A DNA stretch of 64,000 bases from Pictodentalium vernedei (GCA_031216915.1 CM062296.1:669907732-669971731), one strand, 5' to 3'; counted from the stretch's first letter, positions 47,872-57,991 are shown. Program-made: numbers and translations. The notes: generated by a model not told the origin, from the sequence alone.

Positions 47872-48033
47872 ATGTATTGCGTAAAGTGTAAGAGAGTTAC
47901 CGAGACGAGTAATTCTCGAGAAGTACGAACTAAAAACGACAGACAGATGCTTCGCGGAATTTGCAACGTGTGTGGTTCTATCAAGACACGATTCGTCAAA
48001 AAAAGAACGCGAGCAAAGGTAAAGGCATCGTGA
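47872..48033 (+). CDS. Small zinc-ribbon protein, 53 aa (DUF5679-like)
   Basis: An ATG-initiated frame encodes M-Y-C-V-K-C-K-R at the start and C-N-V-C-G-S at residues 31-36, i.e. two C-x2-C pairs, followed by a basic tail (K-K-R-T-R-A-K). This matches the small 'M-Y-C-v-K-C' zinc-ribbon family (DUF5679) seen in Polintons and large DNA viruses; the family name is from memory. The function is unknown. A TATA-like run (47787-47803) lies about 70 bp upstream. The stop is six bases before the next ATG, suggesting a shared transcript. Confidence 0.85.
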   Translation: MYCVKCKRVTETSNSREVRTKNDRQMLRGICNVCGSIKTRFVKKRTRAKVKAS

Positions 48034-48038
48034 ATAAA

Positions 48039-48374
48039 ATGATCAATAATCTACCTTTCGAAATGCATCTGCCCGGTCACAGTTTCACTGGACCCGGAAC
48101 GAAATTGAACAAGAGACTCAACGCCGATCTGACACCCAAATCTTGGAGAAAACCTGTGAATAGGGTGGACGCGGCCGCGTATGATCACGATCTGTGCTAC
48201 GCCGAACATCCCGACACCAAGACTCGCAACGACGTCTGCGATAAAAGCATGTTGGGGAAATTGAGAAGCATATCGGATCCGACCGGGAGAGAGAAGATGG
48301 AACGTTCGCTGGTCGGCAATCTGATCGGTGCGAAACGTCGATTCGGATGGGGCATTAAAAAAAAGCGCATCTGA
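48039..48374 (+). CDS. Parvovirus-type phospholipase A2 domain protein, 111 aa
   Basis: The start chosen is the ATG at 48039, just after the zinc-ribbon stop. A Ca-binding-loop-like F-T-G-P-G-T lies at residues 16-21. The catalytic pair is in D-A-A-A-Y-D-H-D-L-C-Y, His50-Asp51 by position, as in the PLA2 of parvovirus VP1 unique regions. Such domains cleave sn-2 acyl chains and help particles leave endosomes. Homologues occur in adintovirus-like elements. The last codons overlap the integrase frame across an A8 tract (48357-48364). Confidence 0.85.
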   Translation: MINNLPFEMHLPGHSFTGPGTKLNKRLNADLTPKSWRKPVNRVDAAAYDHDLCYAEHPDTKTRNDVCDKSMLGKLRSISDPTGREKMERSLVGNLIGAKRRFGWGIKKKRI

Positions 48375-49197
48375 AAAGAAGAAGAAACGATTATTGACGA
48401 GCGAATTGGCCGAGGAGTTACACAAACCCATAGTGCGTAAATTTCGAAAGAGAAGGGTGTTCGTGAAGGGTCTGGATGATATTTGGTCTGCCGACTTGGT
48501 CGACATGAGATCGTTTTCGAGGTGGACTGAGGGCGTCAAATATCTATTGACGGTCATCGACGTGTTTTCCAAATACGGTTGGATCAGAGCTTTGAAGAAT
48601 AAATCGGGACCTTGTGTCGCCGAGGCTCTGAAGAGCGTGTTCGACTCGTCTTCTCGAAAACCGGTTAAATTGTGGGTGGATAAGGGAAAGGAATTCCACA
48701 ACAAGCACGTTCATCGATTGGTAGACCTCTACTCGATCGAAAACGAAGAGAAAGCCAGCGTGGTGGAACGTTGGAATCGAACGATGAAGGAAAAGATGCA
48801 CAGATACTTCACAGCGAATTCGACCAAGAAATACATATACGCTCTGAACGGTCTGGTCAAAGATTACAACAACATGCGACACAGATCGATCAAGATGACT
48901 CCTGCGGAAGCTAGCGATCTTCGAAACGAAAAACTGGTCTACGCGAATCTATATCCTGAGAGATCTAAGATCAGGAAGAAGTCTAGAACGCCGAAATTTG
49001 CGGTCGGTGATCGAGTGAGAATCTACGCTTATAAGAAGCACTTCGAAAAGGGTTATACTCCTCGATGGACCTCGGAAATCTTCGTGATAATCAAAATATT
49101 TCACACCGATCCGGTGACTTACGAAATCGAAGCTTTGGATGGAGAAGAGATCATCGGAAAGTTTTACGAACAACAATTACAGAAGACGAAGTTTTGA
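48328..49197 (+). CDS. Retroviral-type integrase (rve), Polinton INT
   Basis: The frame opens at 48325 after a TGA and has no ATG before the catalytic core. The N-terminal basic region (E-L-H-K-P-I-V-R-K-F) leads into the core: W-S-A-D-L-V-D-M (first Asp, about residue 56), L-T-V-I-D-V-F-S-K-Y-G-W, W-V-D-K-G-K-E-F (second Asp, 118) and V-V-E-R-W-N-R-T (Glu, 147). The C-terminus (F-A-V-G-D-R-V-R-I, Y-T-P-R-W-T-S-E-I-F) is an SH3/chromo-like fold. It inserts the element and makes the 6-bp duplication. Spacing between second Asp and Glu is 28, shorter than the usual 35. Initiation may be by fusion with the PLA2 frame or a non-ATG codon. Confidence 0.9.
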   Translation: MRNVDSDGALKKSASEKKKKRLLTSELAEELHKPIVRKFRKRRVFVKGLDDIWSADLVDMRSFSRWTEGVKYLLTVIDVFSKYGWIRALKNKSGPCVAEALKSVFDSSSRKPVKLWVDKGKEFHNKHVHRLVDLYSIENEEKASVVERWNRTMKEKMHRYFTANSTKKYIYALNGLVKDYNNMRHRSIKMTPAEASDLRNEKLVYANLYPERSKIRKKSRTPKFAVGDRVRIYAYKKHFEKGYTPRWTSEIFVIIKIFHTDPVTYEIEALDGEEIIGKFYEQQLQKTKF

Positions 49198-49254
49198 AGA
49201 AGAAAACAAAATTTTTTTTATTTACTCTCTTTAACATTTTCTTGTTTACACGCA

Positions 49255-49270
49255 TATATATATAAGAGAG
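49255..49270 (+). promoter_or_regulatory. TATA-like promoter candidate before capsid gene
   Basis: TATATATATAAGAGAG lies 87 bp before the ATG at 49357, in an AT-rich spacer after the integrase stop. It is the same motif class as in the TIR inner edges. Confidence 0.55.
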
Positions 49271-49356
49271 AAAAAAATAATAAAAAATAATTAAAAACTA
49301 TTTTTAGATAAAGAAAGCAAGTTAATTAATAAACAAAAAACTAAAAATCCTTTAAA

Positions 49357-50613
49357 ATGACAAATATACTAGATATAGCACAAAGCATAGTGAAAGATGA
49401 AAGTATACAAGAATATGAGGTTCACGAATACGAACCGGTAACCGGAACGAGTTTGAACAATGCGGGAGAGATAAGAATCAATGTCGAAACTCAAGATCTA
49501 TTCGTACATCCTAGCGAGAGTTACATAGTGGTGCAAGGACGTCTCACCAAGGAAGATGGGAGCGACTACGCCGACGACGACACGGTTACTCTAGCCAATA
49601 ATGGCATCATGCATCTATTCAGTAATATAAAATACATGCTATCCGGACAAGAGATAGAATCTGTTTTTCATCCCGGTCAGGCCACCACGATGTTCGGACT
49701 CTTGACGTATCCTGATGATTTTTCGATATCCAGAGGACTTAATCAGTTGTGGGTGAAAGACACCGTCGGCCATGCTAGCGCAGGCGCCGCCTTGATATTC
49801 GACTACATCGTCAAGACGTCCAGACCTAAAGGAACGTTTTCGTTCAGGATACCTTTGAAATACATCTTCGGATTTGCGGACGATTACAACAAGATCATGT
49901 ACGGATTCAAACACAATCTGACGTTGATTCGAAAAGGAAACGACGACGCAATAGTGAGACTCACTGCGACCGATGCGGGTAAGATAACTCTACACAAGAG
50001 ATCGTGGTTCGTTCCACACGTGGAGCCTTCGATCGTGGAGAAATCACGTCTCTACAAGATCATAGAATCCAAGAGTAAATTACCCGTGGGATTTAGAATG
50101 AGACAGTGCGACACGGCAAGCATTCCTCCCTCCACGAATCACTTCGATTGGAGATTGATGGTGAAATCCGCTTCAGAGAGACTGCTTTTCATCGTGGTTG
50201 CGTTTCAGACCGATAGGGACGGGTCTCAGGAAAAGAATGCGTCACTGTTCGATCATTGCAGTTTGAGAAACATGCAAGTGTTTCTGAACGCCACGAGATA
50301 TCCAGCAGTCGATTACAATGTGTCGTTCGACAAGAACGATTTCTGCAGACTGTACGGCGATGCCGCTGATTTTAGAAAGAAGTATCACGGTCTAGATGAA
50401 TTGATGAGCAACCCTAACATGTCTCCCGGCGAATACAAGTCGATGTATCCCATGTTCGTATCCGATGTCAGTAAACAGAGTGAACAACTCAAGAGTAGCG
50501 TCTTAGACATTCAGATCAAGATGCAATTCGATAGGAACGTGCCGAGAAAAACCGAAGCCTTCGCCCTGGTCCTGTCGGACAGAGAATTACAATTCGAAAT
50601 CGGACGGAAATAA
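49357..50613 (+). CDS. Capsid protein candidate, 418 aa (major capsid by context)
   Basis: The frame is intact from ATG to stop with beta-rich composition. Recognisable blocks are N-N-A-G-E-I-R-I, L-F-S-N-I-K-Y-M-L-S-G-Q-E-I-E (about residues 87-101), F-H-P-G-Q-A-T-T-M, S-F-R-I-P-L-K-Y-I-F-G-F, R-M-R-Q-C-D-T and a C-terminal A-F-A-L-V-L-S-D-R-E-L. I recall this protein as widespread in animal Polintons. Length and position suggest the double jelly-roll major capsid protein, but I see no direct structural proof. It is the best preserved large gene here. It is followed by a hairpin at 50731-50775. Confidence 0.7.
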   Translation: MTNILDIAQSIVKDESIQEYEVHEYEPVTGTSLNNAGEIRINVETQDLFVHPSESYIVVQGRLTKEDGSDYADDDTVTLANNGIMHLFSNIKYMLSGQEIESVFHPGQATTMFGLLTYPDDFSISRGLNQLWVKDTVGHASAGAALIFDYIVKTSRPKGTFSFRIPLKYIFGFADDYNKIMYGFKHNLTLIRKGNDDAIVRLTATDAGKITLHKRSWFVPHVEPSIVEKSRLYKIIESKSKLPVGFRMRQCDTASIPPSTNHFDWRLMVKSASERLLFIVVAFQTDRDGSQEKNASLFDHCSLRNMQVFLNATRYPAVDYNVSFDKNDFCRLYGDAADFRKKYHGLDELMSNPNMSPGEYKSMYPMFVSDVSKQSEQLKSSVLDIQIKMQFDRNVPRKTEAFALVLSDRELQFEIGRK

Positions 50614-50730
50614 GATGTCGATCATTCGATGAGAGACGAGTGTGAAAAAAAAATAAAAAACAAAAAAAAAAAAAATAAAAAGTAATGAGTAATTATTAAA
50701 AACAAAAAAACAAAAAAAAAAATAAATAAA

Positions 50731-50775
50731 GTAATGTGATCTAGAGAGATTGAACATCTTTCTAAATCTCATTAC
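50731..50775. terminator. Hairpin between convergent genes
   Basis: gtaatg.gatctagagagat is mirrored by atctttctaaatctcattac (arms of ~20 bp, two or three mismatches), followed by a T run. It lies between the plus-strand capsid gene and the minus-strand fiber gene. The 'gatctcattac' arm recurs in hairpins at 57992-58020 and 58681-58707, so it is probably a 3'-end or termination signal. Confidence 0.65.
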
Positions 50776-50845
50776 TTTTTTTTTTGTTTTTTTGATTTTT
50801 AATAATCACACATTATTTTTTTTTAATTCATTATTTCCCACGCGT

Positions 50846-52196
50846 TCACTGTTTGTTCAAAGGAACTAGTTCGATCAGTAGACTCACCACGGAAGTGGCG
50901 GCTTCGGAATTATTGATTATTGTAACAAAATTAATCCTGTCTCCGGCGTTCACTTTGAGAGGCGTGCCAAACATGCTAACATTCACGTGTTGATTCTCAG
51001 TCTTTTCGACACTGTATCTCTTATCGCTCTCTACTCCATTCACCATGAGATTGACGACCGCTCTGTTATTCAAATCCGAGGAAGCCAGACTCATTCGAAG
51101 GATTTCACCTCCCAGTGGCATGGGATATCCCACCTGACCATGTTTCGATCCGCTACCTCCATTTCCGAAAGACCACCCAGCTTTTCCTTCATCTAAGGTG
51201 CCGGCCTCCTCGGCCCACACAGTGATCAATTGTCTAGCATATTTGACTTTCTCCACCACCAAAATCAGGGTGCAGGCATCTGTCATGTTCACAGGATCCG
51301 GTAGATTCGTGAGCGCGTGTCCACCCATGTCTAGTTTACCTTCCATGATGTCACCCTTTCCCCAGACCGAGTTGTCGTCCACGTACTTTCTGCTGACCCC
51401 GCTGGAATCGAATTCGGGATCGTGATCGAGACCGAATAAATTGTGACCGTTCATGTTGATGCCACTCTCCATGGTTCCGCCAGATTGTTTGTTCAGGTAG
51501 AGATCGTCCACTTGCGATTCTAGGTATTCTTGTGATTGTATCACGGCAGAATCTACGTAGCCCTTGTTGACCTCAGTTGAGTCTGCATCCGTGTCGTTGA
51601 TCTCCGACAGATTCAATATCTTGTTGAATCCCGCATTCAGATCCGATTTCATTTCTCGTCCGTCAGACTATCTCTGTTCCAGATCTACGTAGTGTTTTTC
51701 GCCACGTCCTTGGGATTCGTGGGAGTGGCCACGTTCGTTATCTTGTTATAATTGGCATTCAATTCCATTCAATTCAATTAACGTATCTATTTCTCAGGTG
51801 TTCGCTGAATCTCGCGTGAGAGTCGTCCGTGTATTTCTTGGTCACAGCATCGGTGGGATCTATGGGATTCGCGACGTTCACCAAACGTTTGGATTTCAGA
51901 TCGAGATCGTCGGTCATGGTTTTATCCACGTAATTATCTAGCAGGATTCGTTCGAAATCGGCGTTCCCCCTGTCGACGTATTTTTTAGTCGCAGCATCTG
52001 TGAGATCTATTGGCTCGGGAAGATTGTAGAGCTTCTTATTGTTCATGTTCAAAGGTTCTTCTCGAGGTTCGTATCTCCGAACGTAACGTTCGTCCAAGTT
52101 GGCAACGTCGTAACCATCGTCGACTTCGAACATCTTCCTCTTCTTTCTTGGGTTGACTTTTTCGTCGTCACTTCTACCAAATTTATCGACTGGCAT
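50846..52196 (-). pseudogene. Fiber-like protein with repeated shaft motifs, broken
   Basis: Two minus-strand frames, 52196-51774 (140 aa, ATG) and 51652-50846 (268 aa), are parts of one gene. Between them at least one frame change and a stop occur. Both carry a repeat of about 30-55 residues on the pattern L-[DN]-M-x3-K-L-x-N-L-P-x-P-x4-D-A-A-T-K-K-Y-V-D, at least five recognisable copies (two in the first frame, one in the gap, three in the second). A ~140-residue C-terminal domain (G-W-S-F-G-N-G-G, Y-P-M-P-L-G-G-E-I-L-R-M-S-L, V-N-G) resembles beta-sandwich heads of viral fibers. Likely role: a trimeric attachment fiber. The N-terminus is basic (P-R-K-K-R-K). Confidence 0.75.
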
Positions 52197-52349
52197 GTTG
52201 TTGTGAGGATTTTTTTTGTTTTTAGAAAAATATATTCAAAACGGAGTTTATTAAAAATGAACTATGTTATTTTATTTTTCGTTTTTATTCGATTAAAATT
52301 TTTAAAATAATTTTTTATCTTTATATATACTATAAAAAAAAATCTCTAT

Positions 52350-52784
52350 CTAATGTAAATCATTGAGAATGTCTTGAAATCGATCTCCTTCAGACCATCT
52401 CTTGAGAACGTAGAGACACAGGTGACTGCAAAACACTTGATCTGGTGATTGCACTTGTTCCGTGTTGTAACGAACCATCGATTTGTTGAAATAGTTCTTT
52501 ATTTCTTTTGGCGGTGAGATTCCGTAGCTGTCGAAATAATAATTTTTCTTCTTCCCGTTCTTGATCCACGCCACCCAGTGAATGCCTTCATCCGATGAAT
52601 CGTCTAGATTTAAAATTCCGCATTCCGAATGTTGAGGTCTTCTCTTCGGCAAGGCATCTCTGGAAAACATGCCTAGAAAATCTTTGATTTTCAGATCCTT
52701 TGCCGCATTCAACAGATCGATGTTGGATAGGGGTTCATTAGGTAAGACGACACCTTCTACGGATATCTTTATTTTCTTATTCAT
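52350..52784 (-). CDS. Adenovirus-type cysteine protease, 144 aa
   Basis: The start chosen is the ATG at 52784; the frame is open further up but only with non-ATG codons. Catalytic layout: G-I-H-W-V-A-W (His69), Y-F-D-S-Y-G (Asp85), Gln116 and C-S-H-L-C-L-Y-V-L (Cys123). The Gln-to-Cys spacing of 7 is that of adenovirus adenain. The protease matures virion proteins; Gly-Gly-type sites in the pX-like protein are plausible substrates (inference). It is intact, shorter than adenain (about 204 aa) and usual for Polintons. Confidence 0.9.
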   Translation of the reverse strand: MNKKIKISVEGVVLPNEPLSNIDLLNAAKDLKIKDFLGMFSRDALPKRRPQHSECGILNLDDSSDEGIHWVAWIKNGKKKNYYFDSYGISPPKEIKNYFNKSMVRYNTEQVQSPDQVFCSHLCLYVLKRWSEGDRFQDILNDLH

Positions 52785-52867
52785 AAATGCGTATATATTT
52801 TTTTTATTTATTTTATTATAATTCACTAAAATGACGTTATTTTTTTTTTATTTATTTTTTTCTTTTT

Positions 52868-53320
52868 AAACTAACATTCTCGACGTCTCTATCGTTTTCC
52901 ATAATCTTGAATCCATCTAATTCCTCTTGATTTTCTGGAATCCTGATATTACCATCTTTTAGTAGAACAGATTCGATCATTTTGTGGTGATTTAACGAAT
53001 GAAATTTTTTAGATATCGTGTCATAAATGTATTTCTCTTGATCTTTTTACAATTTTTTGAACAGGAATAACAACTGCAAATATCTATTATATTCAAATAC
53101 ATCTTTTTCGCTACCTGCAAAAAAAGATGACGTAAAAAGAGATATCAAATGTAGTTTGTCTCTCTTAGCTCGAACGTTTTCGGAATTTAAGAATTGGAGT
53201 TCGTTAGGATTTTTTTTCTTTTTTCTTTTTCTTTTTAAACTAACTCTCTCGATGTCACTATCGATTTCTATAATTTTGAGTTCATCTAATTCTTCTTGAT
53301 TTTCTGGAATCCTATCATCC
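52868..53320. repeat. Duplicated 3' end of the polymerase gene
   Basis: 52868-52945 and 53236-53313 are diverged direct copies ('aaactaac.ttctcga.gt', 'tctaattc.tcttgattttc', 'tggaatcct'), about 368 bp apart. Each encodes the acidic/basic tail of PolB (P-E-N-Q-E-E-L-D, V-S-L-K-R-K). A further short repeat of 'atcatccacaatc.tatctggaatc' lies at 53318-53385. Confidence 0.75.
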
Positions 53321-56300
53321 ACAATCATATCTGGAATCTTATCATCCACAATCCTATCTGGAATCCAATCATCCACATTCATATCATCTCTAATTAGATC
53401 CACAGTCCAATGTCCGAGTGCCAAAGTGCTTATTTTATCGTATAACACGAATCTCTTATCGTCGTCAGCCATCAGCAAAATCTTGCTGACTATTTCGGTA
53501 TACAAGTTGTGATTTTTGCTTCGAATCGATTTCATAATCTTATACACTGGACCACTTCCTAACAGACAATCTTTATACTCTTGGAAAGAGATGTTTTTCT
53601 TCACCACGCACGCTTTAACTCCTTTGCACTTCTTGATCTCTTCATCATCTTCTAGACGATAAACATACAGTTTGGGTCTCAAGCCCACGAATTCGATGAT
53701 TTGTTTACCACTGCTCTCGTCCTTAAATTTACCCAACACCTTCTTGTTGTCGTTCGATTGAATGTTGGACGGGTGATCGACGGGATAATTGCTCGTGTCG
53801 AACCACTCGGCCACGTCCTGAGATATATCTCGGTAGACGTCTTTCGTCTCTATCTCGTAAACTAAACTGTCCATGTCGGTGAACAGTAGTTTGGCTTTAT
53901 CACCAAGTTTTCGTTTGACATAATCGTAGTGAAACTGGTACATCAATCGCTTGCTGACATCTAAGATGATTGGTCTGAGATAATATGGTTTGTCGAACTT
54001 CAGGTGCGTCTTTTGCATGTGAATGGCCACTAGATTTTCGTCGAATATGGTTCGGTGTTTGTAATTGGGTTTCGCCACTAATGTTTTAGCTCTTTTCTCA
54101 GACGTGATGAGTCGAATGTCGGTTCTCTTCCTGATGTTTTCCATCGATTTACCATACACGCAGTTGTTCATGAGTTTGAAGAAATCTTTTTTGAAATCGT
54201 TCTCAGCTCGAATTCTAAGATTCGTGTTGAGATCGATGTATTTTTTCATCCAAGGCTCTTCGTCGAATCGAATGATGCGATGTATGTCGACTAATTTCAT
54301 CCCGTAATCGACGTACTGTTTCAAATTTTCGCTGTAGATGACATAGTTACGTTTGTTAAATAAATTCGGAATGAGTTTTTCCTCGTCTCCTTCATTCGGT
54401 TCCATTCGTTCGGGAGCCAGCAGATAATCATTGTGTGGATTGTGTAATTCTTCCGGATAGTTCAAATCAACTTCTAAAATGCAAGGATAGTCTCTCCATT
54501 TTTGCATCTCTTCCGGTTCCGTCACCCATTTGAAATTTCCAATCGGTAAAGGATGACTCATAGCCCAACTGTACAGATTATTAGCGTCCCAATACTGTAT
54601 GTATTTAGTCGACCGTTTCAAATCAAAACCTTCTTTCATGTAGGGATTGTTAGCCTCAGAATATCTGTGGGAGATCATTGAGACGCCACCTCTCGCAGCC
54701 CTTTCGAACATGAGCAACATGTCCACGTCGGATAATAATTCCAAATGGACTTCGGTGGTCTTCAACAGAGCGTCCCATGCCAGACCGGGTGCGGTGAAAT
54801 ACCAAGCGGGATCCAGATCGTAATTTCGACAACATACGTCTCGAAAATTTTCAAACACGTCTGCCAAGAGCAGAACGTCGGTCTTCAGATAGAGATCGTG
54901 ATAATCTCTCATGGTTTTCATATCGAATGATTTCCACACGTTTTTGGCGTGTTCATAATTCTCGTCGGAAATGTCGGATTCGTATAATTTTGAATAAAAA
55001 TCTTCTTTCGAAGGTAGTGCGGTGTCTTCGAATCTCTTTAGATCGTTCATGTAATCGTAAGGATAGACTCCTTTCCTCAACATGATGTCTACTCGTTCTC
55101 CGAAATGTTTGCTCGTGATTTTAAATTTATCCTTGCTCATGTTATTGACTAATTTTTCCAGAGCGGTCGACATGAATTTAAAACTGTCGATGAAACGTAT
55201 GGTTCTACGAATGAATTTCGTTTTTTCTTTCAATGTCTTTCCGTCGATTACTCTTTTCTTCTCCATGAGCTTCCATTTTGTGAAGGAAATGTATCTTTCT
55301 TCGCTGTTCACGATGCAATTTTATTCTTCGTGTGAGATGCCGAGATTTTTCACGAACAGATGACTGTCATAACCCGAGAGATTGTGAAAAATCACCGGAT
55401 AGAAAATGGCGTCTCGATATTTTAAATTACACTTGCTGTGAGCCGGACCGTGATACAGACCGTGTAAGGATCGTGGTCTCTGACCTTCCTATTTTCCTTC
55501 AAATTCTTGTCAAACGATTGTTTGCATATGTGACATTCGGTGGCTCTGTTATTTTCGTCCTGCTGCTCTCGCGTGATGATCATTTTTGCCGGAGTTTTAA
55601 ATTTATCGTATAACATTTGAATTTTCAATTCTAACTCTTCCACGAACCTTTGAGCCACGTCGTCGTCTTCATACTGTTTCATGTAGGTGAAGGGACCCAT
55701 GTCATGTTGCGAGTCGAAAGCACATTTCACATAAATGCAATAGCCCGAAGGTATGTGTTTTTGATATCTTTCGACGTAACTTTGAAGAGCGTTGGGTTGA
55801 CAGGAACTCATTTTCGCGGTGAAACATTCGAAATCGGCGTCCACGACGAATGGTACTTTTAACCTTCTATTGTGCTTTTCAAACTTCACGATGGTGTTAG
55901 GTTTGGACATTTCGACGGCGACACCTTGATTTTCGTTGCAATATTCCTGATGTTTTGCCAATGAGTCTTCACTGTGAAACACGTTCATGCAATTGAAACA
56001 TAAAGATATCTTTCCTTTATGTTTATTATTTTGTTTCGACAGTAATCGGGTTAGATGTTTAACCCAACAATAATGACGATTGTCACCATTTGAAATCAAT
56101 AATAAAATAATCGTCTTTTCTCTTCTGAGATACGAAGTCTGTCTGAGAGGATAGATCATTCATTTTTCCTCATCGTATCCCAAGACGTTCACCGCTACGG
56201 TGGGATTTTGAACATCGAAACGTTCGATGTGTTTTAACTCTGTTGGAAAAGTCACTCCGGTCCAATCGAGATTTTTAGAAGTTCCCTCGTAATGAGAAAC

Positions 56301-56900
56301 TCTATCGGTGTGTATTTCGACAGGGTATAAAGCGGAGGTGACTGCCCATTTAAAACACTGATCATCTTTATTTCTCACGTTGACCACGGCGTGTTTCTTA
56401 GCTAAGAAATACGGTAATTCCAAGTAGGAAGATCCTTTCAACGGTTCGTTTTTATTTATGTGAATTTCGAGTTTCAACACTTCATCGAACGTCCAATTAC
56501 TACCTTCACATTGATAATTCGCGAGAGAAGTCAACATCTTGTCTTTCATCTTTTCGAAAACGTCCGATAAATCTGAACCTCGAAATACGGGTTCGACGTT
56601 AGATCTGAAATATGCATTTTTCACGATGCTCTCGCCGGACTTCACGTCGATTTTATTCATCATGCAATGGAGTATCATCTTAATTTTTAGTCCTACATTC
56701 ATGTATTCGTGAAACAAATCCAATACTTTTTTCTTCACCCGTTCCATGAACAATTTCGGATCGATTTTCTTGAACGAGGGAACCACGTCAAAAGTTTTAA
56801 AAATGCCTTTGATCGCACTCTCCCATTCTACAGGTTTCGATTGGAATAGTTCCGCAACGAGTTGTGTTACATATTCTTCTCCTTTCTCTTCGTCGATTGC
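53047..56900 (-). pseudogene. Protein-primed family B DNA polymerase, broken
   Basis: Read leftward: the 56900-56160 segment (N-terminal, no ATG of its own), in-frame TGA at 56160-56162, then 56159-55422 with Exo I (V-V-D-A-D-F-E-C-F) and C2H2-like zinc motifs (C-F-N-C...H-Q-E-Y-C). A one-base frame loss near 55463 is followed by an Exo II-like stretch and a TAA at 55321-55323. The long frame 55311-53047 has Exo III (Y-H-D-L-Y-L-K-T-D), motif A (Y-W-D-A-N-N-L-Y-S, residue ~242), motif B (N-N-C-V-Y-G-K-S, ~382) and motif C (T-D-M-D-S, ~478). Catalytic residues are intact, but three breaks make full-length protein unlikely. Confidence 0.93.
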
Positions 56901-57314
56901 TCATTGAATTTCACTTGATATATCTCGTTTGTCTAGAATCTGAAGTGCATCACTCGTTTTCGTTTTAGTTTTTCTTTTCTTTTCTTTGGAAACTTGATGT
57001 TCTTCAACGGCTTTTCGTTTAGTCGTCTTCTTATTTTTCACAATCGAAACGTTTTTGGTTTTTTTCGACGTCGGCATTTTGATTCCTTTTACTATCTTCT
57101 CATTTTTCACAACCGATGCATCTTTTGACGTCGTTGCTATCGACATTTCGTTTGCCTTTCTAGCGTTTCGCAAATATTCTTGTATGACTTCAATTTTTTT
57201 TGATTTAGTTCTATGATTTCTGAAATGTGAAATTTGTAATAGTTTACAAATCTCATTTAACTGAGGTATGGTTTTCTCATTTAAATTTACCATTGTTTTA
57301 TCTGTTTGCTTCAT
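56901..57314 (-). CDS. Basic SAP-like protein, 137 aa, in frame with PolB
   Basis: An ATG-initiated frame whose first 50 residues (L-N-E-K-T-I-P-Q-L-N-E-I-C-K-L-L-Q-I, K-K-I-E-V-I-Q-E-Y-L) look like a SAP-type helix-extended-helix DNA-binding fold. It is followed by a Lys-rich tail with nuclear-localisation character (K-K-R-K-T-K-T-K). Its stop (TGA, 56901-56903) is in the same frame as the downstream polymerase segment. It is either the original N-terminus of PolB cut by a nonsense mutation or a separate small gene. I favour the first because the downstream frame has no ATG near its start. Confidence 0.65.
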   Translation of the reverse strand: MKQTDKTMVNLNEKTIPQLNEICKLLQISHFRNHRTKSKKIEVIQEYLRNARKANEMSIATTSKDASVVKNEKIVKGIKMPTSKKTKNVSIVKNKKTTKRKAVEEHQVSKEKKRKTKTKTSDALQILDKRDISSEIQ

Positions 57315-57377
57315 TTGTAAGAATATTTTTTTTGAATTTTGTATTAAATAATTTGTTAAAAAAGTTTTGCTTTTTTA

Positions 57378-57394
57378 CTCTTTTTATATATATA
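57378..57394. promoter_or_regulatory. TATA-like motif between divergent genes
   Basis: ctctttttatatatataaaa reads TATATATAAAAAGAG on the minus strand, ~65 bp before the SAP/PolB start (57314). On the plus strand it lies about 105 bp before the ATG at 57499. It may serve both directions. Confidence 0.45.
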
Positions 57395-57498
57395 AAAAAA
57401 AAAAAAAAAAAATTAAATTTTAACATCTTTTTTTTCTTTAATACAAAATTTAAAATATACATTATATGCAAGAATTCATAAAAACCAAATAATCGATC

Positions 57499-57948
57499 AT
57501 GACAACAACACCTAAAAGATGCGAATTAAAATTGAAATGAGACGAAGCGTATAAGAAATTCGGTTTTAATATCTATACATTACAACAACACGATCCCATC
57601 GAATTGAATGAGGTTGAGATGGAGGAGTTAGAGCGCTACTACAACAAATATCGGATGTGTTTGAAATTGGACGAAGCCATGCTCGATTTGTTTTACAAGT
57701 ACCAAAGCGATCTGCTGAATAATATCATCGTCACTGAAGACAGAGAATTCGACAAGGGTGATTTATTGTTGTCCTATGGAAGTTACATATATCCAATAAT
57801 CTCACTCGAACTCGTGGACAAATCGGGTGGTGAGAGCGCATTCACCGATGTAAAAAAACTCAAAAGAGTAAAGATAAACATTCAAAACATTTTTGTAAGT
57901 GGAAAAATGACGAATGTCAACATGCTAATAACGGACTTGGAAATATAA
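57499..57948 (+). pseudogene. Unknown Polinton gene, duplicate copy 1, one TGA
   Basis: The 450-bp frame runs from the ATG at 57499, interrupted by TGA at codon 14 (57538-57540). The later part encodes an acidic protein with L-K-L-D-E-A-M-L-D-L-F, D-R-E-F-D-K and K-K-L-K-R-V-K-I-N-I-Q. I do not recognise the family. The second copy (58197-58646) has exactly the same length and is about 80% similar in protein. At the TGA position copy 2 has CGA. Confidence 0.7.
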
Positions 57949-57991
57949 ACAATAGAGAGATTGATTTTTAGCGAAGAAGAAGGAAAAAAAC

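Noticed and set aside
48051-48704. 217-residue minus-strand frame
   Set aside because: It is antisense to the PLA2 and integrase genes; no domain character.
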